DNA of 64,000 nt, taken from contig NZ_JBGFGL010000067.1 in NCBI RefSeq assembly GCF_041224425.1, positions 149,466-213,465 of the forward strand. The letters run 5' to 3'. Source of the DNA: Psychroserpens sp041224425. Its GTDB lineage: Bacteria; Bacteroidota; Bacteroidia; Flavobacteriales; Flavobacteriaceae. The position numbers and the translations under genes are program-made. The notes beneath the pieces were generated by a model. The model did no database searches. It saw nothing but the letters and a program-made list of their open reading frames with translations, and had not been told where the DNA came from. Shown here piece by piece: positions 1 through 9,033 of this stretch (position 1 is its first letter; every line of letters starts with the position of its first letter).

Positions 1-12
1 AGCTTTTAGATG

Positions 13-372
13 TTAAAAGGCACGCTGAATACTGTTGCGAATCATCCACAAGGCCATCACAAAATTGGCAACCACAAATAATCCACCATAAACAATGAAT
101 TGTTTAGTTGTTGTCGACAAATTGATAATATTAAGCATATCAGATATATATGCTAAAATTAAATAGGAAGACAAACAAACAAATGTAATGCCTAATGTAA
201 AGTTGAGCTTTCTGCTCGGTTTAACAATTTGCCAAACAAATGGGATGCCGAACAGTAATATTGGAAATGCGGAAATACCAACATTTCTATTTACAATCGT
301 AAACCAGTATGCAATAATGGCAATAAAATACAAATACGGAATGAATTTGGAATAAGTGCTTAAGAATTTCAT
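13..372 (-). CDS. Small four-helix membrane protein of unknown function
   Basis: A 119-residue protein that I do not recognise. Four hydrophobic stretches (about residues 12-28, 34-50, 57-78 and 91-110) indicate a polytopic inner-membrane protein with short loops, and no catalytic motif is visible. The ATG at 372 is followed by a typical basic N-terminus (MKFLSTYSKF). The gene is transcribed away from typA, with about 260 bp between the two starts, so both probably have promoters in that gap. It reads as a real gene because the hydrophobic pattern is regular and nothing overlaps it. Function is unknown. Confidence 0.7.
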   Translation of the reverse strand: MKFLSTYSKFIPYLYFIAIIAYWFTIVNRNVGISAFPILLFGIPFVWQIVKPSRKLNFTLGITFVCLSSYLILAYISDMLNIINLSTTTKQFIVYGGLFVVANFVMALWMIRNSIQRAF

Positions 373-574
373 CTGTAATAGGGTTTTTTTGTTACAAATG
401 TAAATCGCCTTCTTTAAGCGGTTGGTTAGTGGCTATTTACTATTAATCAATACTCTAACGAAAGTTACGAAGCTTAAGTATCTCTCTTGTGCATTATAAC
501 ATATAATTAACTAATAAAGTTCCTTTCTCTTTACAAAAAGTTAAAGTTTTGAAATCAAATAATTTATGAAACTA

Positions 575-608
575 TTGAAGAATTAATAGCTTATTTAATG
601 TACATTTG
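575..608 (+). promoter_or_regulatory. Promoter of typA (Bacteroidota type)
   Basis: A TTG at 575-577 and TACATTTG at 601-608, 23 nt apart, match the Bacteroidota sigma-70 consensus (TTG, 17-23 nt, TAnnTTTG). The start codon of typA is 23 bp downstream, so the leader would be short. Confidence 0.6.
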
Positions 609-631
609 CACGCTCAAATAAAAGCTGAAAA

Positions 632-2431
632 ATGGCTACAATAAAAAACATTGCAATTATTGCCCATGTTGACCATGGCAAAACGACGTTGGTAGATAAG
701 ATCATGTACCATTGTCAACTGTTTCGTGACAACGAAAACACAGGAGATTTAATTCTTGACAATAACGATTTGGAACGTGAACGTGGTATTACCATTACGT
801 CTAAAAATGTTTCTGTAACATATAAGGATACCAAGATCAACATCATTGACACACCAGGTCACGCCGATTTTGGAGGTGAGGTTGAACGTGTCTTGAATAT
901 GGCAGATGGAGTTTTGTTATTGGTGGATGCTTTTGAAGGTCCAATGCCGCAAACGCGATTTGTACTTCAAAAAGCTATCGACTTAGGATTGAAGCCATGT
1001 GTGGTCATCAATAAAGTAGACAAGGAAAACTGTACGCCTGATGAGGTTCATGAAAAAGTGTTTGATCTTATGTTCGAACTGGGAGCAGAGGAGTGGCAGC
1101 TAGATTTTCCAACGGTTTATGGTTCAGCGAAACATAATTGGATGAGTGAGGATTGGAATAATCAAACGGATAATATTGAGCCATTGCTAGATATGGTTAT
1201 TGAACATATTCCAGAGCCAAAAATTGAAGAAGGAACTACTCAAATGCTGATTACCTCATTGGATTTCTCATCATTTACTGGTCGAATTGCTATTGGTAGA
1301 TTGACAAGAGGAACCTTGAAAGCTAATCAGAATATTTCATTGGTAAAACGTGATGGTAGTATCGTAAAATCAAAAATTAAGGAACTTCATACTTTTGAAG
1401 GATTAGGTCGTAAGAAGGTTGAAGAGGTAGAAGCTGGTGATATTTGTGCTATTGTTGGATTGGAAGGTTTTGAAATTGGTGATACGGTTGCCGACTTTGA
1501 GAATCCTGAAGGTATGAAAACCATTGCTATTGATGAGCCAACGATGAGCATGCTATTTACCATCAACGATTCACCATTTTTTGGAAAAGATGGAAAATAC
1601 GTCACGTCTCGCCACATTAAAGAGCGATTGACCAAGGAATTGGAAAAGAACTTGGCGTTGCGTGTTGAGGAAACCGACAGTGCTGATAAATTCATGGTGT
1701 TTGGTCGTGGTGTCTTGCATTTATCGGTTTTAATCGAAACCATGCGTCGTGAAGGTTACGAATTGCAAATTGGTCAGCCACAAGTTATTGTTAAGGAAAT
1801 TGATGGTGTGAAATGTGAGCCAGTTGAGGAAATGACTATCGATTTGCCTGAAGATGTTTCTGGAAAAGCCATTGAGCTGGTTACCAAACGTAAAGGTGAA
1901 ATGATTAGTATGGAAGCCAAAGGTGACCGAATGGTTTGTGAATTCATGGTGCCTTCAAGAGGTATTATTGGTTTGCGAAATCAATTGTTGACGGCCACTG
2001 CTGGAGAAGCTATTATGGCACATCGCTTTAAGGAATACCAACCGATCAAAGGAGGCATTCCAGAGCGTCAAAATGGAAGTTTGGTTTCTATGGAAAATGG
2101 TCAGGCCATTCCTTATTCTATTGATAAACTTCAAGATCGTGGTAAATTCTTTATCGATCCAGGTGAAGATATTTATGAAGGACAAGTGATTGGTGAAAAC
2201 TCTAGAGGTGATGACATGACCGTTAATGTCACAAAAACCAAAAAGTTGAGCAACGTGAGAAGTGCTGGTGCTGATGATAAAGCTAAAATTGTACCTGCTA
2301 TTAAGTTTTCTTTGGAAGAGGCATTAGAATATATTCAGAAGGATGAATATGTTGAGGTAACGCCAAACCATTTGAGACTTAGAAAAATCTTACTGAAAGA
2401 AGTAGAGCGAAAACGTAACAAAGCTTTATAG
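632..2431 (+). CDS. typA: Translational GTPase TypA/BipA
   Basis: This is the ribosome-associated GTPase TypA (BipA), which supports ribosome assembly and translation under stress and cold. The 599 residues match the family's usual length of about 600. The P-loop AHVDHGKT is at residues 11-18, followed by the switch region with RGITI, the G3 motif DTPGHAD and the G4 motif NKVD. The EF-Tu-like domain 2 and the EF-G-like domains III and V follow, ending in a basic C-terminal tail typical of BipA (RLRKILLKEVERKR). It is distinguished from LepA by GRGVLHLSVL and the TypA-specific C-terminus. The gene has its own promoter and stands alone. Confidence 0.97.
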   Translation: MATIKNIAIIAHVDHGKTTLVDKIMYHCQLFRDNENTGDLILDNNDLERERGITITSKNVSVTYKDTKINIIDTPGHADFGGEVERVLNMADGVLLLVDAFEGPMPQTRFVLQKAIDLGLKPCVVINKVDKENCTPDEVHEKVFDLMFELGAEEWQLDFPTVYGSAKHNWMSEDWNNQTDNIEPLLDMVIEHIPEPKIEEGTTQMLITSLDFSSFTGRIAIGRLTRGTLKANQNISLVKRDGSIVKSKIKELHTFEGLGRKKVEEVEAGDICAIVGLEGFEIGDTVADFENPEGMKTIAIDEPTMSMLFTINDSPFFGKDGKYVTSRHIKERLTKELEKNLALRVEETDSADKFMVFGRGVLHLSVLIETMRREGYELQIGQPQVIVKEIDGVKCEPVEEMTIDLPEDVSGKAIELVTKRKGEMISMEAKGDRMVCEFMVPSRGIIGLRNQLLTATAGEAIMAHRFKEYQPIKGGIPERQNGSLVSMENGQAIPYSIDKLQDRGKFFIDPGEDIYEGQVIGENSRGDDMTVNVTKTKKLSNVRSAGADDKAKIVPAIKFSLEEALEYIQKDEYVEVTPNHLRLRKILLKEVERKRNKAL

Positions 2432-2510
2432 TCTGTAAAAAAGATAATTCTAAAAGGATTAGTTGCTTATACGTTTAGGTTTAGTTTTCTATATTTACAA
2501 AAACTAAGAT

Positions 2511-2723
2511 ATGAATGTCTTCTTATATTTCGATCCAGGTTTAGGCGCAATGATCATACAAGCTATCGTTGCTGCTGTGGCTGGTGTTGTTTTGTTTTCC
2601 AAAAATGTGATGCATAAGATCAAAGTGTTTCTTGGAATTGCAAAACCAATCGATGAAGACCATTTTGATGACATTAATATCGAAGATCCAGATATAGAAA
2701 AGCAAAACAAACGTGACGAATAA
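2511..2723 (+). CDS. Small single-span membrane protein, head of the glycan gene cluster
   Basis: A 70-residue protein with one clear membrane span (about residues 11-29, rich in Ala, Ile and Val). An amphipathic basic stretch and an acidic, Asp/Glu-rich tail follow. No family is recognised with certainty. Its stop codon overlaps the GTG start of the next gene by 11 bp, which argues for translational coupling with the downstream methyltransferase. It may anchor or partner the methyltransferase and the membrane phosphatase-fold enzyme at the inner membrane, but that is only an inference from position. Confidence 0.75.
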   Translation: MNVFLYFDPGLGAMIIQAIVAAVAGVVLFSKNVMHKIKVFLGIAKPIDEDHFDDINIEDPDIEKQNKRDE

Positions 2724-4095
2724 AGATAGGCATGCATCTTCATTTCGCGATCCTTCAGGTCATGTCTTTTTAGAAGATGGAGACGTTAAACGCTCTATAT
2801 TTCCTATTTATTTCAAGCAATACGAAGCGCTTAAAACACAGGGTATATTTAAAAAACTTTGGCAAGCAGGTCTTCTTGTAAAGCATGAGGAATTGTCGAC
2901 TTCAGATACTGAAGTCATTATTAAGCCAGAACAAATTCCGTTTATAACTTATCCTTACGAATGGAGTTTCAATCAATACAAGGAAGCCGCACTTTTAACC
3001 TTAAAGATTCAGAAGTTTTGTTTAGATCACGGATTCTCATTGAAAGATGCTTCAGCATTCAATGTTACTTTTCATAAAGGCAAAGCGATTTTTATCGATA
3101 CCTTGTCATTTGATTTTTATCAGAACAATTCGCCTTGGAGAGCTTATAAGCAATTCATAACGCATTTTTTAGGACCCTTAGTTTTAGCGCGATATCATGG
3201 TTCGCAATCAATGAAATTGATGAGTAACTATATTGATGGCATTCCAATTAAGATGTTGTCATCAATGTTGCCATTCAAAACAAAGTTGAATTTGTTTTTG
3301 TACTCCAATATTCACTTGCTTGCAAAATTTGAGGATAAGCACAATGAGGATTACAGCGGAAAGACGAAACAAACGACATTATCTAAAAAAGCTCAACTTA
3401 ATATTGTTACATCCCTATACGATTACATAAAAAAACTTGAGCTAAAAGAGTCCACTGAATGGGGAAACTATTACAATAAAACTAATTACAGTGATGCGGC
3501 TTTTGTTGAAAAATCCCAAATCATAAATGGATGGCTCAGCAAATTGAATAGTAAGAGAATCATTGATGTTGGGGGGAATGATGGCACTTTTGTACGTGAG
3601 ATAAACAACAATCTTGATTTGGCAATTGTAAGTGACATTGACAATAATGCGGTTGATTTTAATTACAAGACCATTAAGAAAAACAAGGAAACATACATAC
3701 TTCCTATGGTTCTAGATGTTTTAAATCCTTCGCCTGCTGTCGGATTTGAAAATAAAGAACGCCATTCGTTTATATGTCGGGTTCAGAATTTAGCACCAGA
3801 TGCGGCTTTAGCCTTGGCTTTGATACATCATATGACCTTGTCTGGAAATGTACCTTTTGAAATGTCGGCTCAATTTTTTGCATCTTTTTCCGAATATTTG
3901 ATTATCGAGTTTCCGAAGCGCAGTGATTCTTGGGTACAACGCTTATTGAATACCAAAGGCGAATTCAAATCTCATTTCGATTTTTATGCCATTGAACATT
4001 TTGAAAGCTCTTACAAAACCCATTTCAACTTGATTGAAAAGCAATCTATAGCTAATTCAGAGCGCGTGATGTATCTTTTTAAAACCATAAAATGA
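2713..4095 (+). CDS. SAM-dependent methyltransferase, NoeA-like
   Basis: A 460-residue two-part protein. The N-terminus carries the SFRDPSGHVFLEDG segment seen in proteins annotated as NoeA-like (nodulation-protein-related) methyltransferases. The C-terminal half has a class I SAM-binding fold with motif I RIIDVGGNDGTF at about residues 284-295. Family members are linked to surface-glycan or lipid modification; the substrate here is unknown. The start is a GTG at 2713 inside the end of the preceding gene. The stop overlaps the next start in an ATGA arrangement (4 bp). These overlaps make the three genes 2511-5579 a tight operon. Confidence 0.85.
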   Translation: MTNKDRHASSFRDPSGHVFLEDGDVKRSIFPIYFKQYEALKTQGIFKKLWQAGLLVKHEELSTSDTEVIIKPEQIPFITYPYEWSFNQYKEAALLTLKIQKFCLDHGFSLKDASAFNVTFHKGKAIFIDTLSFDFYQNNSPWRAYKQFITHFLGPLVLARYHGSQSMKLMSNYIDGIPIKMLSSMLPFKTKLNLFLYSNIHLLAKFEDKHNEDYSGKTKQTTLSKKAQLNIVTSLYDYIKKLELKESTEWGNYYNKTNYSDAAFVEKSQIINGWLSKLNSKRIIDVGGNDGTFVREINNNLDLAIVSDIDNNAVDFNYKTIKKNKETYILPMVLDVLNPSPAVGFENKERHSFICRVQNLAPDAALALALIHHMTLSGNVPFEMSAQFFASFSEYLIIEFPKRSDSWVQRLLNTKGEFKSHFDFYAIEHFESSYKTHFNLIEKQSIANSERVMYLFKTIK

Positions 4096-5579
4096 TTAGA
4101 GATAAGATAGCTAAATTTATAAGCAGTAATAGAGAATATCCAGTATTGTTTGGTTTGGCTACAGGAATTCAACCCTTATTGTATTTGTACGATTCGAATT
4201 TCAATATGGTTAATTCATGGCCTCAATTCCTTTTTTTAGCTTCTTTCTTCATTGCAATTCCAATTGCAGTTTTTTTATTGCTATCGTTCCTTCTTAAAGT
4301 CTTAAAAGCCTCAGCAAATTTTAAGTCTAAGATGTTTTCGGTTTTGAATTTTTGCTTGTTCACTTTTTTTGTGGGTTATGTCACCTTCGGAATACAGAAG
4401 CGATTACTGCTGATCACTTTATTGGTAGCTGTTTGTATTCTTGCCATCATTTTTTATAAGCATCTTAAAAAAGTAGTGGTATTCCAATTGCTATTGGCTG
4501 TATTGGTTTTGGTAAAATTAACACCAAGCTTATACTATTTTGTGCAATACTCTTACGAATGGCAAGAACCAAAGGACGATATTAAAAATGTAGTGTTCAA
4601 AAAACGCCCAAACATTTATTATTTGCAACCAGATGGTTATGTGGATTTCAATATTCTGACGAGTGGTTATTATGCGTTTGAAGATATGGGAATGGAAACA
4701 TTTTTAGAAGATAATGGATTTCGTATTTACAATGATTTCAGAAGTAATTATACTTCTACCTTAACTTCTAACAGTTCCATGTTTTCAATGAAGCATCATT
4801 ATTATTATGCTTATCTGAATTCAGATCGATTTTATAATTCTAGACAAATCATAACAGGGAAAAATCCAGTAATTGACATCTTTAAGAATAATGATTACCA
4901 TACAAATCTTATCTTGGATGCCCCTTATTTAGTGACCAACAGGCCAAATATTTTATACGATTATTGCAATCTTGATTATGATGAAATAGCCTACCTTCCA
5001 AGAGGGTTTGAATTTGAAAAAGATACTAAAGAAGCACTTTTCAAGGCTATGGAAAATAAGGTTGGATCGAAAAGTAGCTTTTATTTTGTTCGCCAACCCT
5101 ATCCTGGTCATATACAAACAAGACCCACAGAAAGTAAAGGGAAAGAAGAGGAACGCAGTGCCTACTTGCAAGATTTAAAAACATCCAATGAATGGTTGCG
5201 TATCGTTATCAGGGAAATTAATCAAAAGGATCCCAATTCCATAATTGTAATTTCCTCAGACCATGGTGGTTATGTTGGGTATGATTATATGAGAGAAAGT
5301 TATATTAAAACTACAGACGAAGATTTAATTCAATCTACATTTTCTTCACTTTTAGCTGTTAAGTGGCCAACCCAAGAGGTACCTGATTATGAAAATACCT
5401 TAAAGTCATCAGTTAATTTGTTTAGGGTTTTGTTTGCTTACCTGGCGGAAGAGGACCATTACTTACAAAATTTAGAACCAGACATCAGTTATGGACGAAT
5501 CAGGCAACAGGCTCCTGAAGGTGTTTATGAGCTTATTAATGAGAAAGGTGAAGTAGTTTTCAATAAAATTTCTAAGTAA
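4092..5579 (+). CDS. Membrane sulfatase/alkaline-phosphatase-fold enzyme (LTA synthase-like)
   Basis: A 495-residue protein with about five membrane spans in the first 150 residues and a C-terminal extracytoplasmic domain of the alkaline phosphatase superfamily. Visible motifs are NIYYLQPDGY (metal-binding Asp), the Ser/Thr-rich nucleophile region SNYTSTLTSNSSMFSM and the metal-binding VISSDHGGYVGYD. The layout matches lipoteichoic acid synthase-like or phosphoethanolamine/phosphoglycerol transferase-like enzymes, which move a phospho-group onto a glycan or lipid A outside the membrane. True sulfatase activity is less likely because no CxPSR-type sulfatase signature is seen. It is cotranscribed with the NoeA-like methyltransferase. 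Confidence 0.8.
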   Translation: MIRDKIAKFISSNREYPVLFGLATGIQPLLYLYDSNFNMVNSWPQFLFLASFFIAIPIAVFLLLSFLLKVLKASANFKSKMFSVLNFCLFTFFVGYVTFGIQKRLLLITLLVAVCILAIIFYKHLKKVVVFQLLLAVLVLVKLTPSLYYFVQYSYEWQEPKDDIKNVVFKKRPNIYYLQPDGYVDFNILTSGYYAFEDMGMETFLEDNGFRIYNDFRSNYTSTLTSNSSMFSMKHHYYYAYLNSDRFYNSRQIITGKNPVIDIFKNNDYHTNLILDAPYLVTNRPNILYDYCNLDYDEIAYLPRGFEFEKDTKEALFKAMENKVGSKSSFYFVRQPYPGHIQTRPTESKGKEEERSAYLQDLKTSNEWLRIVIREINQKDPNSIIVISSDHGGYVGYDYMRESYIKTTDEDLIQSTFSSLLAVKWPTQEVPDYENTLKSSVNLFRVLFAYLAEEDHYLQNLEPDISYGRIRQQAPEGVYELINEKGEVVFNKISK

Positions 5580-5625
5580 ACATATAAATTAGTACTTTCA
5601 AGCGTTAATATAAAAACACCGATTT

Positions 5626-6597
5626 ATTTATTCAATTGAGCTATACCACTTAGGTCTAAAGGACGTTTGGGACGATTTTATTAAACGTTCCAAAAACGGA
5701 ACATTTCTGTTCCAAAGGGATTTTATAGAATACCATAAAGACCGTTTCCAGGATTATTCTCTCATGATTTACAAAGAGGATAAGCTTTTTATGGTTCTTC
5801 CTGCTCATTTGAAAGAAAATGTGCTATACTCGCATCAAGGATTAACATATGGAGGCTTTGTTTTGGGTAATTCGGTTAAACTAAAAAGCGTTCTTGAAGG
5901 ATTTAAATGTGTTCTGAAATATCTTGAGGAACGTAAGGTCGACTCCTTGTTTTTAAAACCGATTCCAAATATTTATTGTAAATCACCAAGTGATGAACTT
6001 GAATACTTGCTTTTTCTAACTGAAGCTAATTGCTACAGAAAAGATACGTTATCGGTTATCGATTTCAACAATAGAATAAAAGTTTCAAATGATAGAAAAA
6101 ATGGCTACAAAAGGGGTGTCAAAAATAACCTAAAGGTTAAGGAAGTCGATACATTTGAAGAGTTTTGGAACGATATCCTTACCAAAAATTTACAATCCAA
6201 ACACCAAGTTCAACCTGTACATTCGGTAGAGGAAATTACTTATTTAAAAGAAAAGTTCCCAAAGCACATAAGGCAATTTAATGTCTATGATGGCGATGAG
6301 ATTGTTGCAGGAACAACCATATTTGAAACCTCACAATTAGCACATTCACAATATATTTCTGGTAATGACGATAAAAATGCTTTAGGAAGTTTAGATTTTT
6401 TGCACATGTACCTTTTGGATGATGTTTTTAAAGACAAGCAATATTTTGATTTTGGCATTTCGAATGAAGATGAGGGAACCAAAATTAATGAAGGCTTGCA
6501 ATATTGGAAAGAAGGCTTCGGAGCCAGAACCATTGTACAGAATTTTTATGAAGTGCCTACTAAAAATCATAACTTGTTAAATGATGTGTTTTTATGA
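5626..6597 (+). CDS. GNAT/FemAB-like acyltransferase with a probable ATT start
   Basis: A GNAT-family N-acyltransferase with a FemAB-like layout, of the kind found in sugar-biosynthesis clusters. Key stretches are LYSHQGLTYGGF and DFLHMYLLDDVF with YFDFGISNEDEG. The first in-frame ATG is at 5764, but the frame stays open and protein-like upstream. It encodes residues such as VWDDFIKRSKNGTFLFQRDF that normally form the N-terminal part of this family. The first upstream stop is TAA at 5611, and there is no ATG, GTG or TTG in frame between. ATT at 5626 is therefore the best start, giving about 323 residues. It could acylate the amino sugar made by the next gene. If the ATT is not used, the protein is the 277-residue version from 5764. 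Confidence 0.75.
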   Translation: MYSIELYHLGLKDVWDDFIKRSKNGTFLFQRDFIEYHKDRFQDYSLMIYKEDKLFMVLPAHLKENVLYSHQGLTYGGFVLGNSVKLKSVLEGFKCVLKYLEERKVDSLFLKPIPNIYCKSPSDELEYLLFLTEANCYRKDTLSVIDFNNRIKVSNDRKNGYKRGVKNNLKVKEVDTFEEFWNDILTKNLQSKHQVQPVHSVEEITYLKEKFPKHIRQFNVYDGDEIVAGTTIFETSQLAHSQYISGNDDKNALGSLDFLHMYLLDDVFKDKQYFDFGISNEDEGTKINEGLQYWKEGFGARTIVQNFYEVPTKNHNLLNDVFL

Positions 6598-7697
6598 TTA
6601 AGTTTCTTGACCTACATAAAATCAATTCGCGTTTTAGTAATGAGTTTTCAGAGAAGTTTTCCTCATTTTTACAGTCAGGACACTATATCTTAGGTCAGGA
6701 AGTTCAAGCCTTTGAAACGCATTTTGCTACTTATTGTGACGTTAAACATTGTATAGGTGTTGCTAACGGACTCGATGCCTTGACGCTTATTTTTAGAGGA
6801 TTTATTGAATTAGGAGCTTTACAACCAAACGATAAAATACTCGTACCTGCCAACACATATATTGCAAGTATCTTGTCGGTAATCAATTCAGGATTGCAAC
6901 CTGTTTTTGTAGAACCAGATGAGACAACATTCAATATCAGTCCGTCAGAAATAGAAAAGAACTTAAGCTCTGATGTAAAGGGAATCTTAGCAGTTCACTT
7001 ATATGGCCAATTAGCAGATATGGAATCCATAAATGCGATTGCAAAAGCAAATAATTTCTTGGTAATTGAAGATGCAGCACAAGCACATGGTGCTATTCAA
7101 GGTTCAGATGGAAACAAGGCAGGAAACTTATCAGATGCAGCGGCATTTAGTTTTTATCCTAGTAAAAATCTAGGAGCTTTAGGTGATGCTGGAGCTGTTA
7201 CTACCAACCATGATCAACTCGCAGATAAAATTAGAATTTTGCGAAATTACGGAAGTTCAAAAAAGTACATCAATGACATTCAAGGAATCAATAGTCGTTT
7301 GGACGAACTTCAAGCAGGTATTTTAAATATTAAGCTCGAGCACTTAGATGCTGATAACAAAAAAAGACAAGACATAGCCCAACAGTACTTTAGTGGTATC
7401 AAAAACCCAAAGATACAATTACCAGATTGTCGAGATATTGAAGCACATGTGTTTCATGTTTTTGTTGTTAGGGTTGAGCAGCGAGAGGATTTTATCCGTT
7501 ATTTGGAAGCTCACAATATTGGATATCTCATTCATTATCCCATTCCGCCACATAAGCAAAACGCCTTATTGCCTTATAAAACCTTATATTTGCCAGTAAC
7601 AGAATCTATTCACGATTCCGTTTTGAGCTTGCCTATGAGTCCAGTAATGACTTCTGAGGAAGTTCAAACAGTTATAAATGCCCTAAATAATTACTAA
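6594..7697 (+). CDS. fdtB: DegT/DnrJ/EryC1 sugar aminotransferase (FdtB/QdtB type)
   Basis: A PLP-dependent sugar aminotransferase of 367 residues, the family's usual length. The Schiff-base lysine is K191 in SFYPSKNLGALGDAGA, the PLP-ring Asp is D160 in IEDAAQAHGA, and GVANGLDAL near residue 55 holds the phosphate region. The sequence reads most like the dTDP-3-oxo-6-deoxyhexose 3-aminotransferases (FdtB, QdtB), which make dTDP-3-amino-3,6-dideoxyhexose. That assignment is supported by a FdtA-like 3,4-ketoisomerase at 13794 in the same cluster. The ATG overlaps the stop of the preceding acyltransferase (ATGA). A neighbouring acyltransferase probably acylates the product. Confidence 0.88.
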   Translation: MIKFLDLHKINSRFSNEFSEKFSSFLQSGHYILGQEVQAFETHFATYCDVKHCIGVANGLDALTLIFRGFIELGALQPNDKILVPANTYIASILSVINSGLQPVFVEPDETTFNISPSEIEKNLSSDVKGILAVHLYGQLADMESINAIAKANNFLVIEDAAQAHGAIQGSDGNKAGNLSDAAAFSFYPSKNLGALGDAGAVTTNHDQLADKIRILRNYGSSKKYINDIQGINSRLDELQAGILNIKLEHLDADNKKRQDIAQQYFSGIKNPKIQLPDCRDIEAHVFHVFVVRVEQREDFIRYLEAHNIGYLIHYPIPPHKQNALLPYKTLYLPVTESIHDSVLSLPMSPVMTSEEVQTVINALNNY

Positions 7698-8996
7698 TTG
7701 AAGAAACTCATAAAGTACATTAATACCAATGTGCTGTTTAAGGTAGCGCACCTTAATACTGCCACTATTGCTACAAAAATTATTGCTGGTATTTTGACTT
7801 CAAAAGCGATAGCTGTTTTTATTGGAGTAGAAGGGATGGCACTTATAGGTAATTTGAGAAACTTCTTGAGCGCCATTCAATCGTTTGCCATTTTAGGGTT
7901 CTATAATGGTTTTGTAAAAACCATAGGGAAGTTTAAGGAAGATGCCGTTGAGCTTAGTAAAACGATATCAACCACTTACTATTTGGGGTTTTTCTCTACG
8001 ATTTTGATGTCGTTTTTGTGTTATTACAATGCGAGTTTCATCAACGGATTTCTATTTTCTGAAAATTATAATTTCACCTATGTCATTCAGGTTTTAGCCT
8101 TGGCCTTACCATTCTATTCCTTGAATATGTTCTGTTTTGGAATCATGAACGGATTCTCAAATTACAGAATGCTTTTGGTTATTAATATTATAGGGCAAGT
8201 TCTAGGACTTCTAATCACACTATACTTAATCTATATTGAACATATTGATGGTGCTTTGGTTGCAGCAGTTATAGCACCTTCACTTATTTTCTTGATTACC
8301 TTGGTTGGTATCATTAATCGTAGAAGTTTAATCGGACAAATTAAGATTACAAATGTTAGTATAGAGGTGTTGAAAACCTTTGCACCTTATGCGGTAATGG
8401 CATTGGTGACGTCTATAGCTTTGCCTCTAACATCAATCATGATTCGGAATTTCATTATCGATGAATTGGGTATTAGACAAGCTGGTTATTGGGAAGCCAT
8501 GAATAGAATTTCAGATTACTACCTCATGTTTGTAACATCCATTATGACCTTGTATATCATTCCGAGATTCAGTGAGATTGATAATAAAGAAGAATTCAGA
8601 AAGGAAGTATTTGATTTCTATAAATCGATTATGCCGATTTTTGGTATCGGACTCTTACTTATTTATTTTTTACGACCATTCATTGTAAACTTGGTGTTTT
8701 CTGACGCCTTTCAACCAGTAGAAGAATTGTTCTTTTGGCAGTTGCTAGGCGATTTTGTAAAGGTGTTGTCTATAGTCATTGCCTATCAGTTTTTAGCAAA
8801 GAAAATGTTTGCTCAATTTATCATTATAGAAATTTTCCTTGTAGTTATCTTATACTTAACGAGTATTTATTTGATAGAACTATTTGGTCTAAAAGGCGCA
8901 GTAATGGGTCACTTTTTTAGCTATTTAATGCATTATCTTATCGTGTTGTTGGTGTTTAGCAGTTCCCTTTTTGGAGTGATTAACACTAAAGAATAA
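7698..8996 (+). CDS. Wzx-like O-antigen/polysaccharide flippase 1
   Basis: A 432-residue integral membrane protein with about 12 predicted spans and no soluble domain, of the MOP flippase (Wzx) type. It moves undecaprenyl-linked glycan units across the inner membrane. The N-terminal segment LNTATIATKIIAGILTSKAIA with VFIGVEGMALIGNLRN is typical of this clan. The start is a TTG immediately after the TAA of the aminotransferase, which implies translational coupling. A second flippase follows 37 bp later. Confidence 0.85.
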   Translation: MKKLIKYINTNVLFKVAHLNTATIATKIIAGILTSKAIAVFIGVEGMALIGNLRNFLSAIQSFAILGFYNGFVKTIGKFKEDAVELSKTISTTYYLGFFSTILMSFLCYYNASFINGFLFSENYNFTYVIQVLALALPFYSLNMFCFGIMNGFSNYRMLLVINIIGQVLGLLITLYLIYIEHIDGALVAAVIAPSLIFLITLVGIINRRSLIGQIKITNVSIEVLKTFAPYAVMALVTSIALPLTSIMIRNFIIDELGIRQAGYWEAMNRISDYYLMFVTSIMTLYIIPRFSEIDNKEEFRKEVFDFYKSIMPIFGIGLLLIYFLRPFIVNLVFSDAFQPVEELFFWQLLGDFVKVLSIVIAYQFLAKKMFAQFIIIEIFLVVILYLTSIYLIELFGLKGAVMGHFFSYLMHYLIVLLVFSSSLFGVINTKE

Positions 8997-9033
8997 AAGA
9001 GATTTAATTACATTCGTATATAACTAATAGTTT

